A stretch of DNA of 64,000 nucleotides from Bradyrhizobium sp. B124 (GCF_038967635.1 NZ_CP152413.1:2976001-3040000), one strand, 5' to 3'; counted from the first letter of the stretch, positions 38,791 to 48,712 are shown. Program-made: numbers and translations. Notes: generated by a model from the letters alone, not told the origin.

Positions 38791-40563
38791 TTACTGGGTT
38801 GTTCTGGATGCCGCAAGAATAAGGCGGTCGGACGGCGGCAGATCGAAGCGCGGTTCAACGCCTAAAAGCGGCGCAATTCGGGCGATCACATTGCCGCCGG
38901 TCGGCACCGCATTCCAGCCCGAGGTGATGAAACCATAGGTCTCCTTCAGGGGCTGCGGCTCGTCGAGCATGATCAGCAGCTGGTATTTCGGATTGTCGGC
39001 AGGCAGGATCGCGGTGAAGGCGTTCAGCACGCGCTTCTTGGCGTAGCGGCCGTTGATCACCTTCTCCGCAGTGCCGGTCTTGCCGCCGATATAGTAGCCC
39101 TTGACGTCGGCCTTCTTCGCGGTGCCGATCTCGGCGTTGAGCCGCATCAGATAGCGCATCTTGTCCGAGGTCTCGGGCTTGATGACGCGCTTGGCCAGCG
39201 CCATCGCCTCCTGCTCGGTGCGTTTCAGGAAGGTCGGCGGAATCAGATAGCCGCCATTGACCAGCGCGTCGATGCCCATCACCGCCTGCAGCGGCGCCAC
39301 CGCGATGCCGTGACCGAACGAGATCGTGACGGTGTTCAGTTCGCCCCACTTCTTCGGCACGATCGGCGAGGCGCTCTCCGGCAATTCGGTGCGCAGCCGC
39401 TCGAGCTGGCCCATCTTGCGCAGGAAGGCCTTGTGCGCGTCCACGCCCATCGCTAGCGCAATGCGTCCGGCGCCGATGTTGGAGGAATAGTAGAACACCT
39501 CCTTCATGTTGATCATGCGGCCCATGTTGTGATCGTCATGAATCGCGAACTTGCCGTAATGAAGCGGGCCGCGCGCATCCCACATCGAGTTGAGATCGAA
39601 CCGGCCGCTATCCAGCGCCATCGCCAGCGTGAACGCCTTGAAGGTCGAGCCCATCTCGTAGACGCCGGTGGTCAGGCGGTTGATGCGATCGGGGTCGTGC
39701 GCCTCCTTCGGATTGTTCGGATCGAAATCCGGCAGCGACACCATCGCCACGATCTCGCCGGTGCGCACGTTGGAGACGAGGCCGGAGGCGGCCTTGGCCT
39801 TGAACTTCTCCTTCGCCTTGATCAGTTCGTCGCGCAGCGCGTGCTCGACGCGCAGGTCGACCGACAATTCAACCGGCTTCTGCAGCCGGTCGGTGGCGAA
39901 GCCCGCGCGATGCAGATCCGCCAGACCGTTGTTGTCCAGCCACTTCTCCATGCCGGCGATACCCTGGTTGTCGATATTGACGAGGCCGATCAGGTGGGCG
40001 ACCTCGTTGCCGGTCGGATAGACGCGCTTGTTCTCGCGCAGGAAGCCGACGCCGGGAAGGCCGAGGCGGTGGATGTCGAGCTGCTGCTTCGGCGTGATCT
40101 CGCGCTTCAGCCAAACGAAGCCCTTGCGCGACGACAGGCGGTCGCGCACCTCGCTGGTGTCGAGATCGGGCAAGGCCGCGGTCAGAAGCTCGATCGCCTC
40201 GTCCTTGTCGATGAGGCGGCGCGGCTCGGCGAACAGGCTCGGCGCCTTGACGTCGGTGGCGAGAATTTCGCCGTTGCGGTCGGTGATGTCGGGCCGCGCA
40301 GTTGCGATCGCGTCCTGCGAGGCGGTGCGCCGCGCGCCATGGCTGTCGGCGCCGACGGCGAACAGCACCAGCCGTCCGGCCAGCACGCAATAGACCGCGG
40401 CAAAGGCGAGGATCGCAAGACCGACGCGCGCGCGCGCCTTCGCGGCGCGGTCGACATTGCTGCCGTACAGCAGCGTGCGGATCAGCCGCGTGCGCCAGGG
40501 TTCAGCGGATTTTGCGGCCGGCTTGCTGGCGGGTGCCGGATCGGTCATGGCAGGTCCCGTCAT
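38791..40563 (-). CDS. ftsI: Septal peptidoglycan transpeptidase FtsI (PBP3)
   Basis: The 590-residue penicillin-binding protein has a single N-terminal transmembrane helix near residues 42-62, a pedestal domain, and a transpeptidase domain. The catalytic Ser is in MGSTFKAF, followed by SSN and the KTG box as [10 protein letters not shown]. FtsI cross-links septal wall with FtsW. The start at 40563 forms an ATGA overlap with the ftsL stop and is preferred. An ATG 15 bases later (40548) would also work. The longer open frame to 40854 overlaps ftsL and is rejected. Confidence 0.95.
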   Translation of the reverse strand: MTGPAMTDPAPASKPAAKSAEPWRTRLIRTLLYGSNVDRAAKARARVGLAILAFAAVYCVLAGRLVLFAVGADSHGARRTASQDAIATARPDITDRNGEILATDVKAPSLFAEPRRLIDKDEAIELLTAALPDLDTSEVRDRLSSRKGFVWLKREITPKQQLDIHRLGLPGVGFLRENKRVYPTGNEVAHLIGLVNIDNQGIAGMEKWLDNNGLADLHRAGFATDRLQKPVELSVDLRVEHALRDELIKAKEKFKAKAASGLVSNVRTGEIVAMVSLPDFDPNNPKEAHDPDRINRLTTGVYEMGSTFKAFTLAMALDSGRFDLNSMWDARGPLHYGKFAIHDDHNMGRMINMKEVFYYSSNIGAGRIALAMGVDAHKAFLRKMGQLERLRTELPESASPIVPKKWGELNTVTISFGHGIAVAPLQAVMGIDALVNGGYLIPPTFLKRTEQEAMALAKRVIKPETSDKMRYLMRLNAEIGTAKKADVKGYYIGGKTGTAEKVINGRYAKKRVLNAFTAILPADNPKYQLLIMLDEPQPLKETYGFITSGWNAVPTGGNVIARIAPLLGVEPRFDLPPSDRLILAASRTTQ

Positions 40564-41012
40564 TGCTGATCTCCCCCGCCCTGCTCGGAATCTTCTGCGG
40601 GCGCAGGCTGGTCGGCGGCCGGCTGGTCGGTCGCCGGCTTGTCGATCGATCCGGTCGTGCTGTCGGGCGCGGCGGCGGCCTCGATGGTGTCGATCATCGC
40701 GCCGATCGGATCGCGCGAACCCGGCCGCGTGAAGCTCGGCGGCCGCTCCGGCAGGTTCTTCAGGGAATCGTACTGGTTGGCGTTGACCGGTTTCAGCGGC
40801 AGATGCCGTTCGGCAAGCCCCTGCAGTCGCAGCGGCGCGTCGAGCTTGGCCCACTGCGCGCGCAAGGCGGCGATCGCGTTGCGCTGTTCGCGGATCTCGG
40901 CATTGAGCTGCAGCACGCGTTCGACGCGCGCGGTCGATTCCATCTTGATGCGGTAGACATAGGATGCCGCGAAGATCAGCATGCCGATGACGAGGAGATG
41001 GAGGAGGCGCAT
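40560..41012 (-). CDS. ftsL: Cell division protein FtsL
   Basis: The 150-residue bitopic protein has one transmembrane helix at residues 3-20 and then a periplasmic leucine-zipper-like coiled coil (VERVLQLNAEIREQRNAIAALRAQ). This order, small size and position between rsmH and ftsI identify FtsL. A Pro, Ala and Asp-rich tail after residue 105 is an extension beyond the usual protein and may be flexible. FtsL activates FtsWI with FtsQ/FtsB. The start lies two bases after the rsmH stop, and the stop overlaps ftsI. Confidence 0.88.
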   Translation of the reverse strand: MRLLHLLVIGMLIFAASYVYRIKMESTARVERVLQLNAEIREQRNAIAALRAQWAKLDAPLRLQGLAERHLPLKPVNANQYDSLKNLPERPPSFTRPGSRDPIGAMIDTIEAAAAPDSTTGSIDKPATDQPAADQPAPAEDSEQGGGDQQ

Positions 41013-41014
41013 CG

Positions 41015-42010
41015 TCAGCCTCCCCGCTTCAGGTCTGATAGACGCGGCCATGACGGCAGGTCGTCGTCCGCATGCGCCGGCGCCGCAGTGCGCTCGGCCG
41101 CGCGCAGCTTGGCCGATCGGGCGCGCGGATTGGCCGATATCTCCGCCTCGCCGGGCGTCACCGGCCGCTTGGTCAGGATATGAAAGCTCGGCGCGGATTG
41201 CGCCACTTCGGGCCGATGCCGCGAGCCGCCGGAAACCTTGCCGCGCTCGGTCAGGAAATTCTTGACGATGCGGTCTTCCAGCGAATGGAACGAGACCACG
41301 GCAAGCCGCCCGCCCGGCTTCAGCACCCGCTCGGCCGCAGCGAGCGCCAGGTAGAGCTCATCGAGCTCTTCATTGACGAAGATACGCAGCGCCTGAAAGG
41401 TCCGCGTCGCCGGATGAATCTCGTTCGGCTTGGCGCGCACGACTTTCCCGACGATGTCGGCGAGCGCCTGGGTCGTTGTGATCGGCGCGTCCTTGCGCGC
41501 GGCAACGATGGCGCGGGCGACACCGCGCGCATGGCGCTCCTCGCCGAAGATATAGATGATGTCGGCAAGTTGCTTCTCGGAGGCGATTGCGACCACATCG
41601 GCCGCGGTCGGGCCGCTTTGTGCCATCCGCATGTCGAGAGGACCGCCCAAGCGGAACGAGAAGCCCCGCTCAGCCTGGTCGAGTTGCATCGAGGAGACGC
41701 CGACATCCATCACGACGCCGTCGACCTGATCCACCCCCTGCGATGCGCAGACCTGGGCGAGATCAGAGAAGCGGTCCTCGACCAGCGTCAGGCGGCCGCC
41801 CGCGCCGTCGACCAGATCGAAGCCGCCTGTAATCGCGGTGCGGTCACGGTCGATGCCGATGACGCGCGTATCGGCGACATCGAGAATCATGCGGCTGTAG
41901 CCGCCGGCCCCGAAGGTCGCGTCGACATAGATGCCGCCGGCGCGCAGATCGAGATAGGCGACCGCCTCGCGGCCCAGCACGGAAATGTGACGGGGAGCAC
42001 GTTCGCTCAT
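41015..42010 (-). CDS. rsmH: 16S rRNA (cytosine-1402-N4) methyltransferase
   Basis: The 331-residue enzyme has the MraW start [20 protein letters not shown], the SAM-binding strand [12 protein letters not shown], and the [23 protein letters not shown] region, split here by family-typical spacing. The C-terminal [20 protein letters not shown] is the conserved ending. RsmH methylates C1402 of 16S rRNA in the cytosol. It is the first gene of the dcw cluster here, because no mraZ precedes it. The open frame extends to 42187 but the inner ATG gives the family N-terminus. Confidence 0.95.
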   Translation of the reverse strand: MSERAPRHISVLGREAVAYLDLRAGGIYVDATFGAGGYSRMILDVADTRVIGIDRDRTAITGGFDLVDGAGGRLTLVEDRFSDLAQVCASQGVDQVDGVVMDVGVSSMQLDQAERGFSFRLGGPLDMRMAQSGPTAADVVAIASEKQLADIIYIFGEERHARGVARAIVAARKDAPITTTQALADIVGKVVRAKPNEIHPATRTFQALRIFVNEELDELYLALAAAERVLKPGGRLAVVSFHSLEDRIVKNFLTERGKVSGGSRHRPEVAQSAPSFHILTKRPVTPGEAEISANPRARSAKLRAAERTAAPAHADDDLPSWPRLSDLKRGG

Positions 42011-42480
42011 GCGCCGCCCCCGGAGAGGGCCGCGTTGCTGGCATGCAAGCTGGCTGCGCGCCGACTCATTGCGTCTCGAATCCTCGCGCTGGCTGTTCCG
42101 GCAAAAAGGCCGCTGCGTGATCCCAGCGCCAACTCCCGTCCTCGGCCGCAAATCCTGATATCCGACCGGAATTGGGAGGGTTTCCATGGGATTTCGCGCA
42201 ACAACGGACCTTGGCCGTCCCCCGAAACCCGGTTCGGCACTTCACCTCTCAGTAACGGCACTTAACGTTAAGAAAACGTTGATGATCGGTTAGCGGAATC
42301 CCACGACTTTGATCCGCATTCGAGTGATATTCTCGGCCCTCGCTCCGGCATCATTGCGCGGCTCATGGAGCGGACCCTGGAACCGGCAGGCCGATTGCGG
42401 CGGCCCTCACGGTAAAGGAATAGTAAACGCCTATTTGTTTATCCATATGTCAAAATGCTTTCTCCTGGTTCGGGTTTTGA
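42011..42480. promoter_or_regulatory. Divergent gap between rsmH and amidase, no mraZ
   Basis: This 470-base stretch should hold the dcw promoter and the amidase promoter. A perfect 12-bp palindrome CTTAACGTTAAG is at 42261-42272, and a TAAA-N7-TAAA site at 42413-42427. One small minus-strand frame ends with an ATGA overlap at rsmH but shows no MraZ features (no D-x-KGR loop). I saw no other gene. Confidence 0.55.
42413..42427 (-). promoter_or_regulatory. CtrA-like box in the dcw/amidase divergent region
   Basis: The minus-strand sequence TTTACTATTCCTTTACC has two TTTA half-sites seven bases apart. It matches the box before ftsQ at 25514-25528 at 14 of 17 positions or so. It lies about 55 bases before the amidase start and 400 bases before rsmH. 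Confidence 0.35.
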
Positions 42481-43341
42481 GTGATTCGTATGGCTTCTGG
42501 TTCGTCCTCGTCCGGCAACGCTGATTCGAAGCGTCAGCGCGTCCTTCCTGTTCCGAAGGGCGTGGCCGACGTGGAGACGTTCACGCCGGATTCCTCGATC
42601 GCCTCCGACGTGATCCCGTCGGTGAATTTCGGCGACCGCGCCAACAACCGGCAGCCCGACATGATCGTGCTGCACTACACCGGCATGCCCGACGTCGAGG
42701 GCGCGATCACCCAGCTCTGCACCGCCGGCACCGAGGTCTCGGCGCATTACATCGTGCTGGAGGACGGCCGCATCGTGCAATGCGTGCCGGAGAGCAAGCG
42801 CGCCTGGCACGCCGGCGTCTCCGCCTGGGCCGGCGAGGACGACATCAATTCCTGCTCGATCGGCGTCGAGATCATCAATCGCGGCCACGATTGGGGCTAT
42901 CCCGACTTCCCGCTGCGGCAGATCGCAGCCGTCATCGCGCTGTGCCGCGGCATCATGCTTCGGCGCAAGGTGGTCGCGCATCGCGTGCTCGGCCATTCCG
43001 ACGTCGCGCCGGGGCGCAAGAAGGATCCTGGCGAGAAATTCCCCTGGCACTCGCTGGCCAATTCCGGCGTCGGGCATTGGGTGCAGCCGGCGCCGATCGT
43101 GCGCGGCGACGCGCTGCAGCTCGGTGCGATCAGCGACAGCGTCTCCAACATGCAGGCCGCGTTCCGGCGTTACGGCTACAACATCCCGACCAACGGCAAG
43201 TTCGACGGCCCGACCATGGAGGTCGTCACCGCCTTCCAGCGTCACTTCCGCCCCGAGCGCGTCGACGGGATCGCCGACCGCTCCACCATGGCGACGCTGC
43301 ACGCGCTGCTCGAGAGCCTGCCACCCGATGCGGCGAGGTAG
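42481..43341 (+). CDS. N-acetylmuramoyl-L-alanine amidase (AmpD/AmiD type)
   Basis: The 286-residue protein has an Amidase_2 domain: zinc ligands and catalytic residues are in MIVLHYTGMP (His), VSAHYIV, WHAGVSAWAG, and VLGHSDVAPGRKKDPG (His and Asp). A C-terminal peptidoglycan-binding-1 domain follows, with YGYNIPTNGKFDGPT near residue 235. It cleaves the MurNAc-L-Ala bond, in recycling or remodelling. No signal peptide is visible, so a cytosolic recycling role or an unusual export is possible. The frame starts at GTG 42481 or ATG 42490; the latter is as likely. Confidence 0.9.
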   Translation: MIRMASGSSSSGNADSKRQRVLPVPKGVADVETFTPDSSIASDVIPSVNFGDRANNRQPDMIVLHYTGMPDVEGAITQLCTAGTEVSAHYIVLEDGRIVQCVPESKRAWHAGVSAWAGEDDINSCSIGVEIINRGHDWGYPDFPLRQIAAVIALCRGIMLRRKVVAHRVLGHSDVAPGRKKDPGEKFPWHSLANSGVGHWVQPAPIVRGDALQLGAISDSVSNMQAAFRRYGYNIPTNGKFDGPTMEVVTAFQRHFRPERVDGIADRSTMATLHALLESLPPDAAR

Positions 43342-43356
43342 GCTCGGTCTTTCCAT

Positions 43357-43508
43357 CGTCATTGCGAGGCGCCAACGGGTCGCGCGAAGTGCGCGCCCGA
43401 TGACAGGCACCGCGACGACTTGTCCGCCGAAGCCTCGGCGAAGGCGCAAGCAATCCACGTTTCGGCGTGCGGCGCGATGGATTGCTTCCGCCTTCGCTCG
43501 CAATGACG
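43357..43508. repeat. REP-like repeat after the amidase gene
   Basis: The 152-bp unit has inverted ends CGTCATTGCGAGG and CTCGCAATGACG and an inner inverted pair CGAAGCC...GCGAAGGCG. It shares CGACTTGTCCGCCGAAGCCT with the repeat at 31553-31631. Its position after the amidase stop could also let it end transcription. Confidence 0.8.
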
Positions 43509-43594
43509 CTTCCGGCCAAATCCTCGCGCGCAAACTGGAACTTTTTTCCGTGTCCCGTCTTCTTATTTGGGGCGGTCTGAGTGGAGATTCGTCC

Positions 43595-43819
43595 ATGTTC
43601 AAAGCACTCATCAGCGGAGCTGTCGCCATCGGCCTCATCGCAGCTCCAGTAGCCGCAGGTGCGATGTCGACCCAGGACAAGTCCATGTCGACCCATCACA
43701 AGACCCACAAGGTCCATCATGCGCAGAAGAAGATGATGGCGCCCGGCACCACGACCGGCATGTCAAGTGGAACGACGACCGGGCAATCGACCGGCGCCAA
43801 GGCCAAGACAGGGTACTAA
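43595..43819 (+). CDS. Small secreted His/Lys/Thr-rich protein
   Basis: The 74-residue product starts with a clear signal peptide (MFKALISGAVAIGLIAAPVAAGA) and cleavage near residue 23. The mature part is only about 50 residues, rich in Lys, His, Met, Ser and Thr (THHKTHKVHHAQKKMMAP), with TTTG and GTTTG repeats. It has no domain that I recognise. The His/Met content may bind metal ions such as copper; that is a guess from composition. The start is supported by GGAG nine bases upstream. It seems monocistronic. Confidence 0.7.
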   Translation: MFKALISGAVAIGLIAAPVAAGAMSTQDKSMSTHHKTHKVHHAQKKMMAPGTTTGMSSGTTTGQSTGAKAKTGY

Positions 43820-43900
43820 GCGTTCAACGCCGCGCGGCGCGCTGACGACCGTTGACGTGAACGGCGCGCCTTCACGGACCACACACGAGATGAGGCGATG

Positions 43901-45142
43901 TCAGCCCATCTCGGCGATCCGGCGTGCGTAGAGCCGTCGCAGCGGCTCGAGCTGCGTCGCCGCGGTGGCGGCAAGATAGGCCTGCCGCGCCTCGTCCTTG
44001 CGGCCGAGGCGGCGCAGCAGATCGGCGCGCACCGCAGGCAGCTGGTCGTATCCCTTCAGGCTGCCGCGCGCGTCCAGCGCGTCGATCAGATCGAGCGCGC
44101 GCGCCGGGCCGTCGACCATCGACACCGCAGCGGCATGATTGAGTTCGATCACCGGTGACGGGCTGATGCGAAGCAGCACCTCATAGAGACCGGCGATCTG
44201 CAGCCAGTCGGTATCCTCATAGCTGGGAGCCCGCGCATGCAGCGCGGCGATCGCAGCCTGCACCGCGTAGGATTGCGGCCGGCCCGGCATCTGCAGCGCC
44301 TCCTCGACCAATCTCACGCCTTCGGCGATCTGCTGAAAATCCCACAGCGAACGGTTCTGCTCCTCGAGCAGAACGATGTCGCCGCCTGCGGTCTGACGGC
44401 CGGCGCGGCGCGCGTCGTGCAGCAGCATCAGCGCAAGCAGGCCCTTGATCTCGCCGCGCGCCGGAATCAACCGATCGAGCAGCCGCGCCAGCCGGATCGC
44501 CTCGCGCGCGAGGTCGGGCCGCATCAGATCCTCGCCGGCAGTCGCGGCATAGCCCTCGGTGAAGACGAGATATATCACGGCAAGCACGCCCTCAAGGCGC
44601 GGCTCCAGGGCCTCGCGCTCCGGCACCTCATAGGGAATGCCGGCGAGCTTGATCTTCTGCTTGGCGCGCAACAGCCGCTGCGCCATCGCGTCCTCGCTCA
44701 CCAGGAAGGCGCGCGCGACCTGCGCCGTGGTCAGGCCGCACACCGTGCGCAAGGTCAGCGCAACCTGCACCTCGGCGGCAAAGGACGGATGGCAGCAGGT
44801 GAAGATCAGCCTCAGCATGTCGTCGTCGAGCGTCGCATCGGCCGGCTCCGGCGACGCCTCCGCATCCAGCAACAAGTGATGCGTCAATTGCTGCTGCTTG
44901 CCGCGGAACGAAACCGCGCGGCGGACGCGGTCGATCGCCTTGTTGCGGCCGACATTGACCAGCCAGGCGCGCGGATTGGCGGGGAATTCGCCGATCGGCC
45001 AGCGCTGCAGCGCCACCGCGAAGGCATCCTGCAGGGAATCCTCGGCCAGATCGAAATCGCCGACGAGACGGATCAACGTTGCGAGCGCCCGGCCCGCCTC
45101 GTCGCGGAAGATTTTCTCGATCTGGCTCGGGGTCATAGCCAT
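43901..45142 (-). CDS. ECF sigma factor, ECF42-type with C-terminal extension
   Basis: The 413-residue protein has sigma region 2 ([21 protein letters not shown], with the helix at about residues 30-50) and region 4 ([20 protein letters not shown]). A long C-terminal DUF6596/TPR-like half of about 200 residues follows. That extension and the DGPF partner next door are the known marks of ECF42 sigma factors, which lack a classical anti-sigma factor. Start codons 45190, 45142 and 45136 are all in frame; the inner pair fits the homologous start TPSQIEKIF. It follows the DGPF gene in the same direction. Confidence 0.88.
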   Translation of the reverse strand: MAMTPSQIEKIFRDEAGRALATLIRLVGDFDLAEDSLQDAFAVALQRWPIGEFPANPRAWLVNVGRNKAIDRVRRAVSFRGKQQQLTHHLLLDAEASPEPADATLDDDMLRLIFTCCHPSFAAEVQVALTLRTVCGLTTAQVARAFLVSEDAMAQRLLRAKQKIKLAGIPYEVPEREALEPRLEGVLAVIYLVFTEGYAATAGEDLMRPDLAREAIRLARLLDRLIPARGEIKGLLALMLLHDARRAGRQTAGGDIVLLEEQNRSLWDFQQIAEGVRLVEEALQMPGRPQSYAVQAAIAALHARAPSYEDTDWLQIAGLYEVLLRISPSPVIELNHAAAVSMVDGPARALDLIDALDARGSLKGYDQLPAVRADLLRRLGRKDEARQAYLAATAATQLEPLRRLYARRIAEMG

Positions 45143-45205
45143 CAATCGTCGTTCAGCGGCCGCGCCAGGTGACGCGGCCGCTGCATTCATGTTGCGATAA
45201 CGGCG

Positions 45206-45565
45206 TCATCGCGGGTTGTCATAGATCATCACCGGCCTGACCTCGATCGAGCCGGTCTTGGCGCCGGGAATCCGCGCCGCAAGGCCGAGCGCGGTGTCGA
45301 GATCCTTGGCCTCGACCAGATAGTAGCCGCCGAGCTGTTCACGGGTTTCCGCGAACGGCCCATCGGTCGTCAGCGTCTTGCCGTCACGAACCCGCACGGT
45401 AGTGGCCGTCGACACCGGCTGCAGCCCGTCGCCCGCCTTGAAGTGCCCGCTCTGGATGATGGACTGGGTGTAGGCACCGTACTCCGCCGTCACGGCCTTG
45501 CGGTCGTCGGCATTCATACGGCCATATTCCGCGTCGCTCCGGTAGATCAGCAACAGGTATTGCAT
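45206..45565 (-). CDS. YCII-related DGPF protein, ECF42 partner
   Basis: The 119-residue protein begins MQYLLLIYRSDAEY and carries the motif TDGPFAETREQLGGYYL, which names the DGPF/YCII family. The C-terminal IEVRPVMIYD is also typical. DGPF proteins are consistently next to ECF42 sigma factors and are proposed to serve in their control; the exact function is unknown. The stop is 63 bases upstream of the preferred sigma-factor start (15 bases if the longest start is used). The 5' extension to 45625 has no conserved features. Confidence 0.9.
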   Translation of the reverse strand: MQYLLLIYRSDAEYGRMNADDRKAVTAEYGAYTQSIIQSGHFKAGDGLQPVSTATTVRVRDGKTLTTDGPFAETREQLGGYYLVEAKDLDTALGLAARIPGAKTGSIEVRPVMIYDNPR

Positions 45566-45676
45566 CTCATCTCTCCTCTTGATCGGCTGGATCGCCGACA
45601 CCCAGTCGAACGGGCGGCAGGTCAAACGACATCTTCAGGATAAATTATTTTGGCCGCCTTGGCCGCCGTTATCCGC

Positions 45677-45705
45677 TTGACGGATCGGGCGGAAACGCCC
45701 ATGCC
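45677..45705 (+). promoter_or_regulatory. Probable rnpB promoter
   Basis: TTGACG at 45677-45682 is a near-consensus -35 box. A 17-base spacer leads to CATGCC at 45700-45705 as a weak -10, which predicts transcription starting near 45712. That matches the first paired base of RNase P RNA helix P1. Confidence 0.5.
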
Positions 45706-45710
45706 GTGGG

Positions 45711-46125
45711 GGTCAGTCGGCCGGACGGCCGCTCCCGCTGGTGCCGAAAGGCCGCGGGGGAGGAAAGTCCGGGCTCCATCGACATGCGGTGCCGGATAAC
45801 GTCCGGCGGGGGCGACCCCAGGGAAAGTGCCACAGAGAACAAACCGCTCCCTCCTCGGAGGTAGCAAGGGTGAAAAGGTGCGGTAAGAGCGCACCGCGTT
45901 TCCGGCAACGGAGACGGCATGGCAAACCACACCGGGAGCAAAACCGAATAGGGACGGCAACGCGGTTAGTTCGCGCACGCGCGATAACACCGCAGGGCGA
46001 TGTCAGGCCCGCTGTCCGGGTAGGTTGCTCGAGGCAAGGTGCAAACCTTGTCCCAGAGGAATGGCCGTCGCGTACCATTCGCGAGAATGGTGCCCTACAG
46101 AACCCGGCTTACAGGCCGGCTGATA
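45711..46125 (+). ncRNA. rnpB: RNase P RNA, alphaproteobacterial type A
   Basis: Conserved RNase P segments are clear: GAGGAAAGTCCGGGCTCC at about 45759-45776 (CR I region), CAGGGAAAGTGCCACAGA, GGTAAGAGCGCACC and, near the 3' end, ACAGAACCCGGCTTACAGG. The 5' TCAGTCGG (45713-45720) pairs with the 3' CCGGCTGA (46116-46123) to close helix P1. The length of about 410 nt fits the class. RNase P matures tRNA 5' ends with the protein RnpA. A GC-rich hairpin lies at 46139-46165 and is a probable terminator. Confidence 0.95.
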
Positions 46126-46138
46126 TTTTGGAGTATGA

Positions 46139-46165
46139 GGGGCTCGGCGCAACACGCCGGGCCCT
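46139..46165 (+). terminator. Terminator of rnpB
   Basis: GGGGCTCGGCG pairs with CGCCGGGCCCT (wobbles at the ends) across the loop CAACA, followed by a short CCATTTT stretch. The stem begins 15 bases after the mature RNA end. Confidence 0.65.
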
Positions 46166-46236
46166 TCGCCATTTTCAGTAAACTTCATTCCAGCTACGCG
46201 CGCCCGCGGCCGGTCGAGCCGACCCATCGTCTTGCG

Positions 46237-47688
46237 TCAGAACGACCCGAACGCGGTGCCGATTGCAATCACCGCGGCGAGAGCAATGACGGAACTCGCA
46301 ATGCCGACCATGACGATGTCGAGATAGCTGTCGCGATGCCTGAGCCCGCAGATCGCAAGCAGGCTAACGACCGCGCCGTTGTGAGGCAGAATGTCCAGTG
46401 TCCCCGAACCGATCACCGCGACGCGATGCAGGAGGCCGGGTTCAATACCCGCCTCCGCGGCAAGACCCATATAGGTCTTGCCCAGCGCATCGAGCGCAAT
46501 CGTCAGGCCGCCAGAAGCCGACCCCGTCAGCGCGGCAAGGATGTTCGTCGCGACCGCGAGCGACACCAATGGGCCGCCCTCAATTCGCAACACCCACTCC
46601 CGCACCACGCCGAAAGCCGGAAGCGAGGCGATAACGGCGCCGAATCCGACAAGGCTTGCGACACTCAGCGCCGGCAGGACCGACGCATTCGCACCGGCAT
46701 CCATGGTTCGTCGCAGTGCAGGCAGTCGCGTCCAGTTGCAGAGTATGACCGTCACGATCGCTGCCGCCAACGCCACGACAACCGACCAGACACCGGCCAC
46801 GGCAGCCAGCGATGTATTTCCCCATCGCTGTTCGGCCAGGAATGAGAAATCAAGCCGGGGCAGGACGACGAGCGACATCAGCAGATTGACTGCGACAACG
46901 ACGATCAGGGGAAGGATGGCGTTGAAGACCGGGACGGCGGCGTCGCTGTGATGTCCATGGCGGATCTCCGCCGGGTCAAATTCTCGCGCCGTCGTCGCCC
47001 GCTCGCGCAACAACTCATCGTCGGCTGCATCCGCCGAAACCGGCGGCTCGTCGCCATAGCCCTCATTTGCGCGACGCGCCGCTTGCTCTGCGCGAAGAAG
47101 CCACCACAGCCCGACACCAAGCATGATCATCGACGCGACAACGCCAAGGCCCGGTGCGGCAAACGGAGTCGTGCCGAAGAAAGGCATCGGTATCGCATTC
47201 TGTATCGACGGCGTGCCCGGCAGCGCCGACATGGTAAAGGTCGAAGTCCCGAGAATAACCGCCGCCGGCACCAAACGACGCGGAATCCCTGCCGTGCGAA
47301 ACAGCGACTGCGCCATCGGAACGATGACGAAGAACGCGACGAAGAGGCTGACGCCGCCGTAGGTGACCAGTGCACCGGCGAGCACGACCGCGAGGATGAC
47401 ACGGCGTTCGCCCAGACATCGGGAGATGAAGCCCGCGACCGCAGCGACCGCGCCGCTGTCATCCATGAGTTTCCCGAACACGGCGCCAAGCAGAAAAATA
47501 GGAAAGAACTGCGCGAGAAACTCCGACGCGCTGGCCATGAAGGTCTGCGTCCAGTTGGCAAGCAACGGCTCGCCACCGAAGGCTGCGGCCACCGACGCGC
47601 AGAGCGGCGCGAGCAGCAGGACGCTCCAACCGCGGAACGCAAGACCGACCAGCAGTCCAAGCCCGACGAGAATGCCGAGGAGACCCAT
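46237..47688 (-). CDS. GntP-family permease
   Basis: The 483-residue membrane protein has about 12 hydrophobic segments and a central hydrophilic loop (about residues 205-245). The GntP/CitMHS-type features include the repeated glycine-rich segments GALVTYGGVSLF and GSASGGLTIALDAL, and HNGAVVSLL near the end. GntP carriers import sugar acids or small organic acids with protons; some rhizobial members carry 3-hydroxybutyrate. The gene begins four bases after the patatin-like gene stop, so the two are an operon. The substrate cannot be told by eye. Confidence 0.82.
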   Translation of the reverse strand: MGLLGILVGLGLLVGLAFRGWSVLLLAPLCASVAAAFGGEPLLANWTQTFMASASEFLAQFFPIFLLGAVFGKLMDDSGAVAAVAGFISRCLGERRVILAVVLAGALVTYGGVSLFVAFFVIVPMAQSLFRTAGIPRRLVPAAVILGTSTFTMSALPGTPSIQNAIPMPFFGTTPFAAPGLGVVASMIMLGVGLWWLLRAEQAARRANEGYGDEPPVSADAADDELLRERATTAREFDPAEIRHGHHSDAAVPVFNAILPLIVVVAVNLLMSLVVLPRLDFSFLAEQRWGNTSLAAVAGVWSVVVALAAAIVTVILCNWTRLPALRRTMDAGANASVLPALSVASLVGFGAVIASLPAFGVVREWVLRIEGGPLVSLAVATNILAALTGSASGGLTIALDALGKTYMGLAAEAGIEPGLLHRVAVIGSGTLDILPHNGAVVSLLAICGLRHRDSYLDIVMVGIASSVIALAAVIAIGTAFGSF

Positions 47689-47692
47689 CGGC

Positions 47693-48712
47693 TCAGCACT
47701 CCGCCAGCAGAATATCCAGATCGGCGGTCGAGCGCTCACCGATATCGGCGCCATGCGCGTCGAGGAATTCGCCGGCGGCACGCCGCCCCTCCTCGTGCAG
47801 CTTGGTCACGAACGCCCATTCGGCATTGAGCTTGGATGATGAACCGAACGTCGCAAGCATGTCGCTCTTGATCCGATGCGTTTTCATCTGGGCCCAGCGG
47901 GCGCCCTCTCCGGTGCCGGGGTCGGCGACCTGACGAAGCAGCGCGATCATCCGCAGCTCCTTTGCCAGCGGAGAATTGAACGAGATCTCGTTGAGCCGGT
48001 CGAGAATGTCAGCGGCCGTGCGCGGCTGCTCCGGCCGCTCGGTCGGGTTGATCTGGACCACGACCGTATCGTGTGCATCGGTCTCGCGGACCAGCGGCGT
48101 GACCGTGGGATTGCCCGCATAGCCGCCGTCCCAATAGGGCTCGCCATCGATCTCGATCGCACGAAACATCGTTGGCAAGCAGGCCGACGCGAGCAGGACA
48201 TCCGCGGTAATCTCCGCGTTGCGAAAAATCCGCCCCCGCCCCGTACGAACCCGTGTGGCGGTTATGAAGAGCTTGATCGGCGCGCGTGCAAGACGCTCGA
48301 AATCGATAGTATCGTTCAGTATGTCGCGCAGCGGATTGAAGCCGAGGGGATTGAGGTCGTAGGGTGAAAGCATCCGCGACATCAAATCCGTGAAGAGATA
48401 GGCCGGAGAGCTGTCGAGCGACCAGCGTCCCATCAGACGGTCGAGCGGCGACCGTTGCAGCGGACTGAATGCGGCGGCGCGTGAGACGCTTCGCCAGTAT
48501 TTTTCAAGCGCTTCACGTGCGCCCGCAGCGCCACCCGCGGTCCAGCCATCCGCCAGCACGGCAGCATTCATCGCTCCGGCCGATGTCCCGGATATGCCCG
48601 CGATCTGAAACCATGATTCTTCGAGGAGCCGATCCAGGACACCCCATGTGAACGCGCCATGCGAGCCTCCACCTTGGAGCGCCAGATCAACGAGCACGGG
48701 GCTGCGGTTCAT
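47693..48712 (-). CDS. Patatin-like phospholipase
   Basis: The 339-residue protein has the three patatin marks: an oxyanion loop LQGGGSHGAF at residues 12-21, the nucleophile GISGTSAGAM with Ser44, and the catalytic Asp195 in DGGYAGNP. Patatins hydrolyse phospholipids and, in bacteria, some depolymerise polyhydroxybutyrate granules. With the downstream GntP permease the pair suggests 3-hydroxybutyrate or fatty-acid metabolism; that is inference from context. There is no signal peptide, so it is likely cytosolic or granule-associated. Confidence 0.85.
   Translation of the reverse strand: MNRSPVLVDLALQGGGSHGAFTWGVLDRLLEESWFQIAGISGTSAGAMNAAVLADGWTAGGAAGAREALEKYWRSVSRAAAFSPLQRSPLDRLMGRWSLDSSPAYLFTDLMSRMLSPYDLNPLGFNPLRDILNDTIDFERLARAPIKLFITATRVRTGRGRIFRNAEITADVLLASACLPTMFRAIEIDGEPYWDGGYAGNPTVTPLVRETDAHDTVVVQINPTERPEQPRTAADILDRLNEISFNSPLAKELRMIALLRQVADPGTGEGARWAQMKTHRIKSDMLATFGSSSKLNAEWAFVTKLHEEGRRAAGEFLDAHGADIGERSTADLDILLAEC

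Noticed and set aside
42007..42261. 84-codon minus-strand frame overlapping the rsmH start (ATGA)
   Set aside because: No MraZ or other family features, no clear ribosome-binding site. The overlap with rsmH is intriguing but insufficient.
45622..46078. Short protein frames over the RNase P RNA
   Set aside because: The region is a structural RNA with conserved helices; the frames are artefacts.
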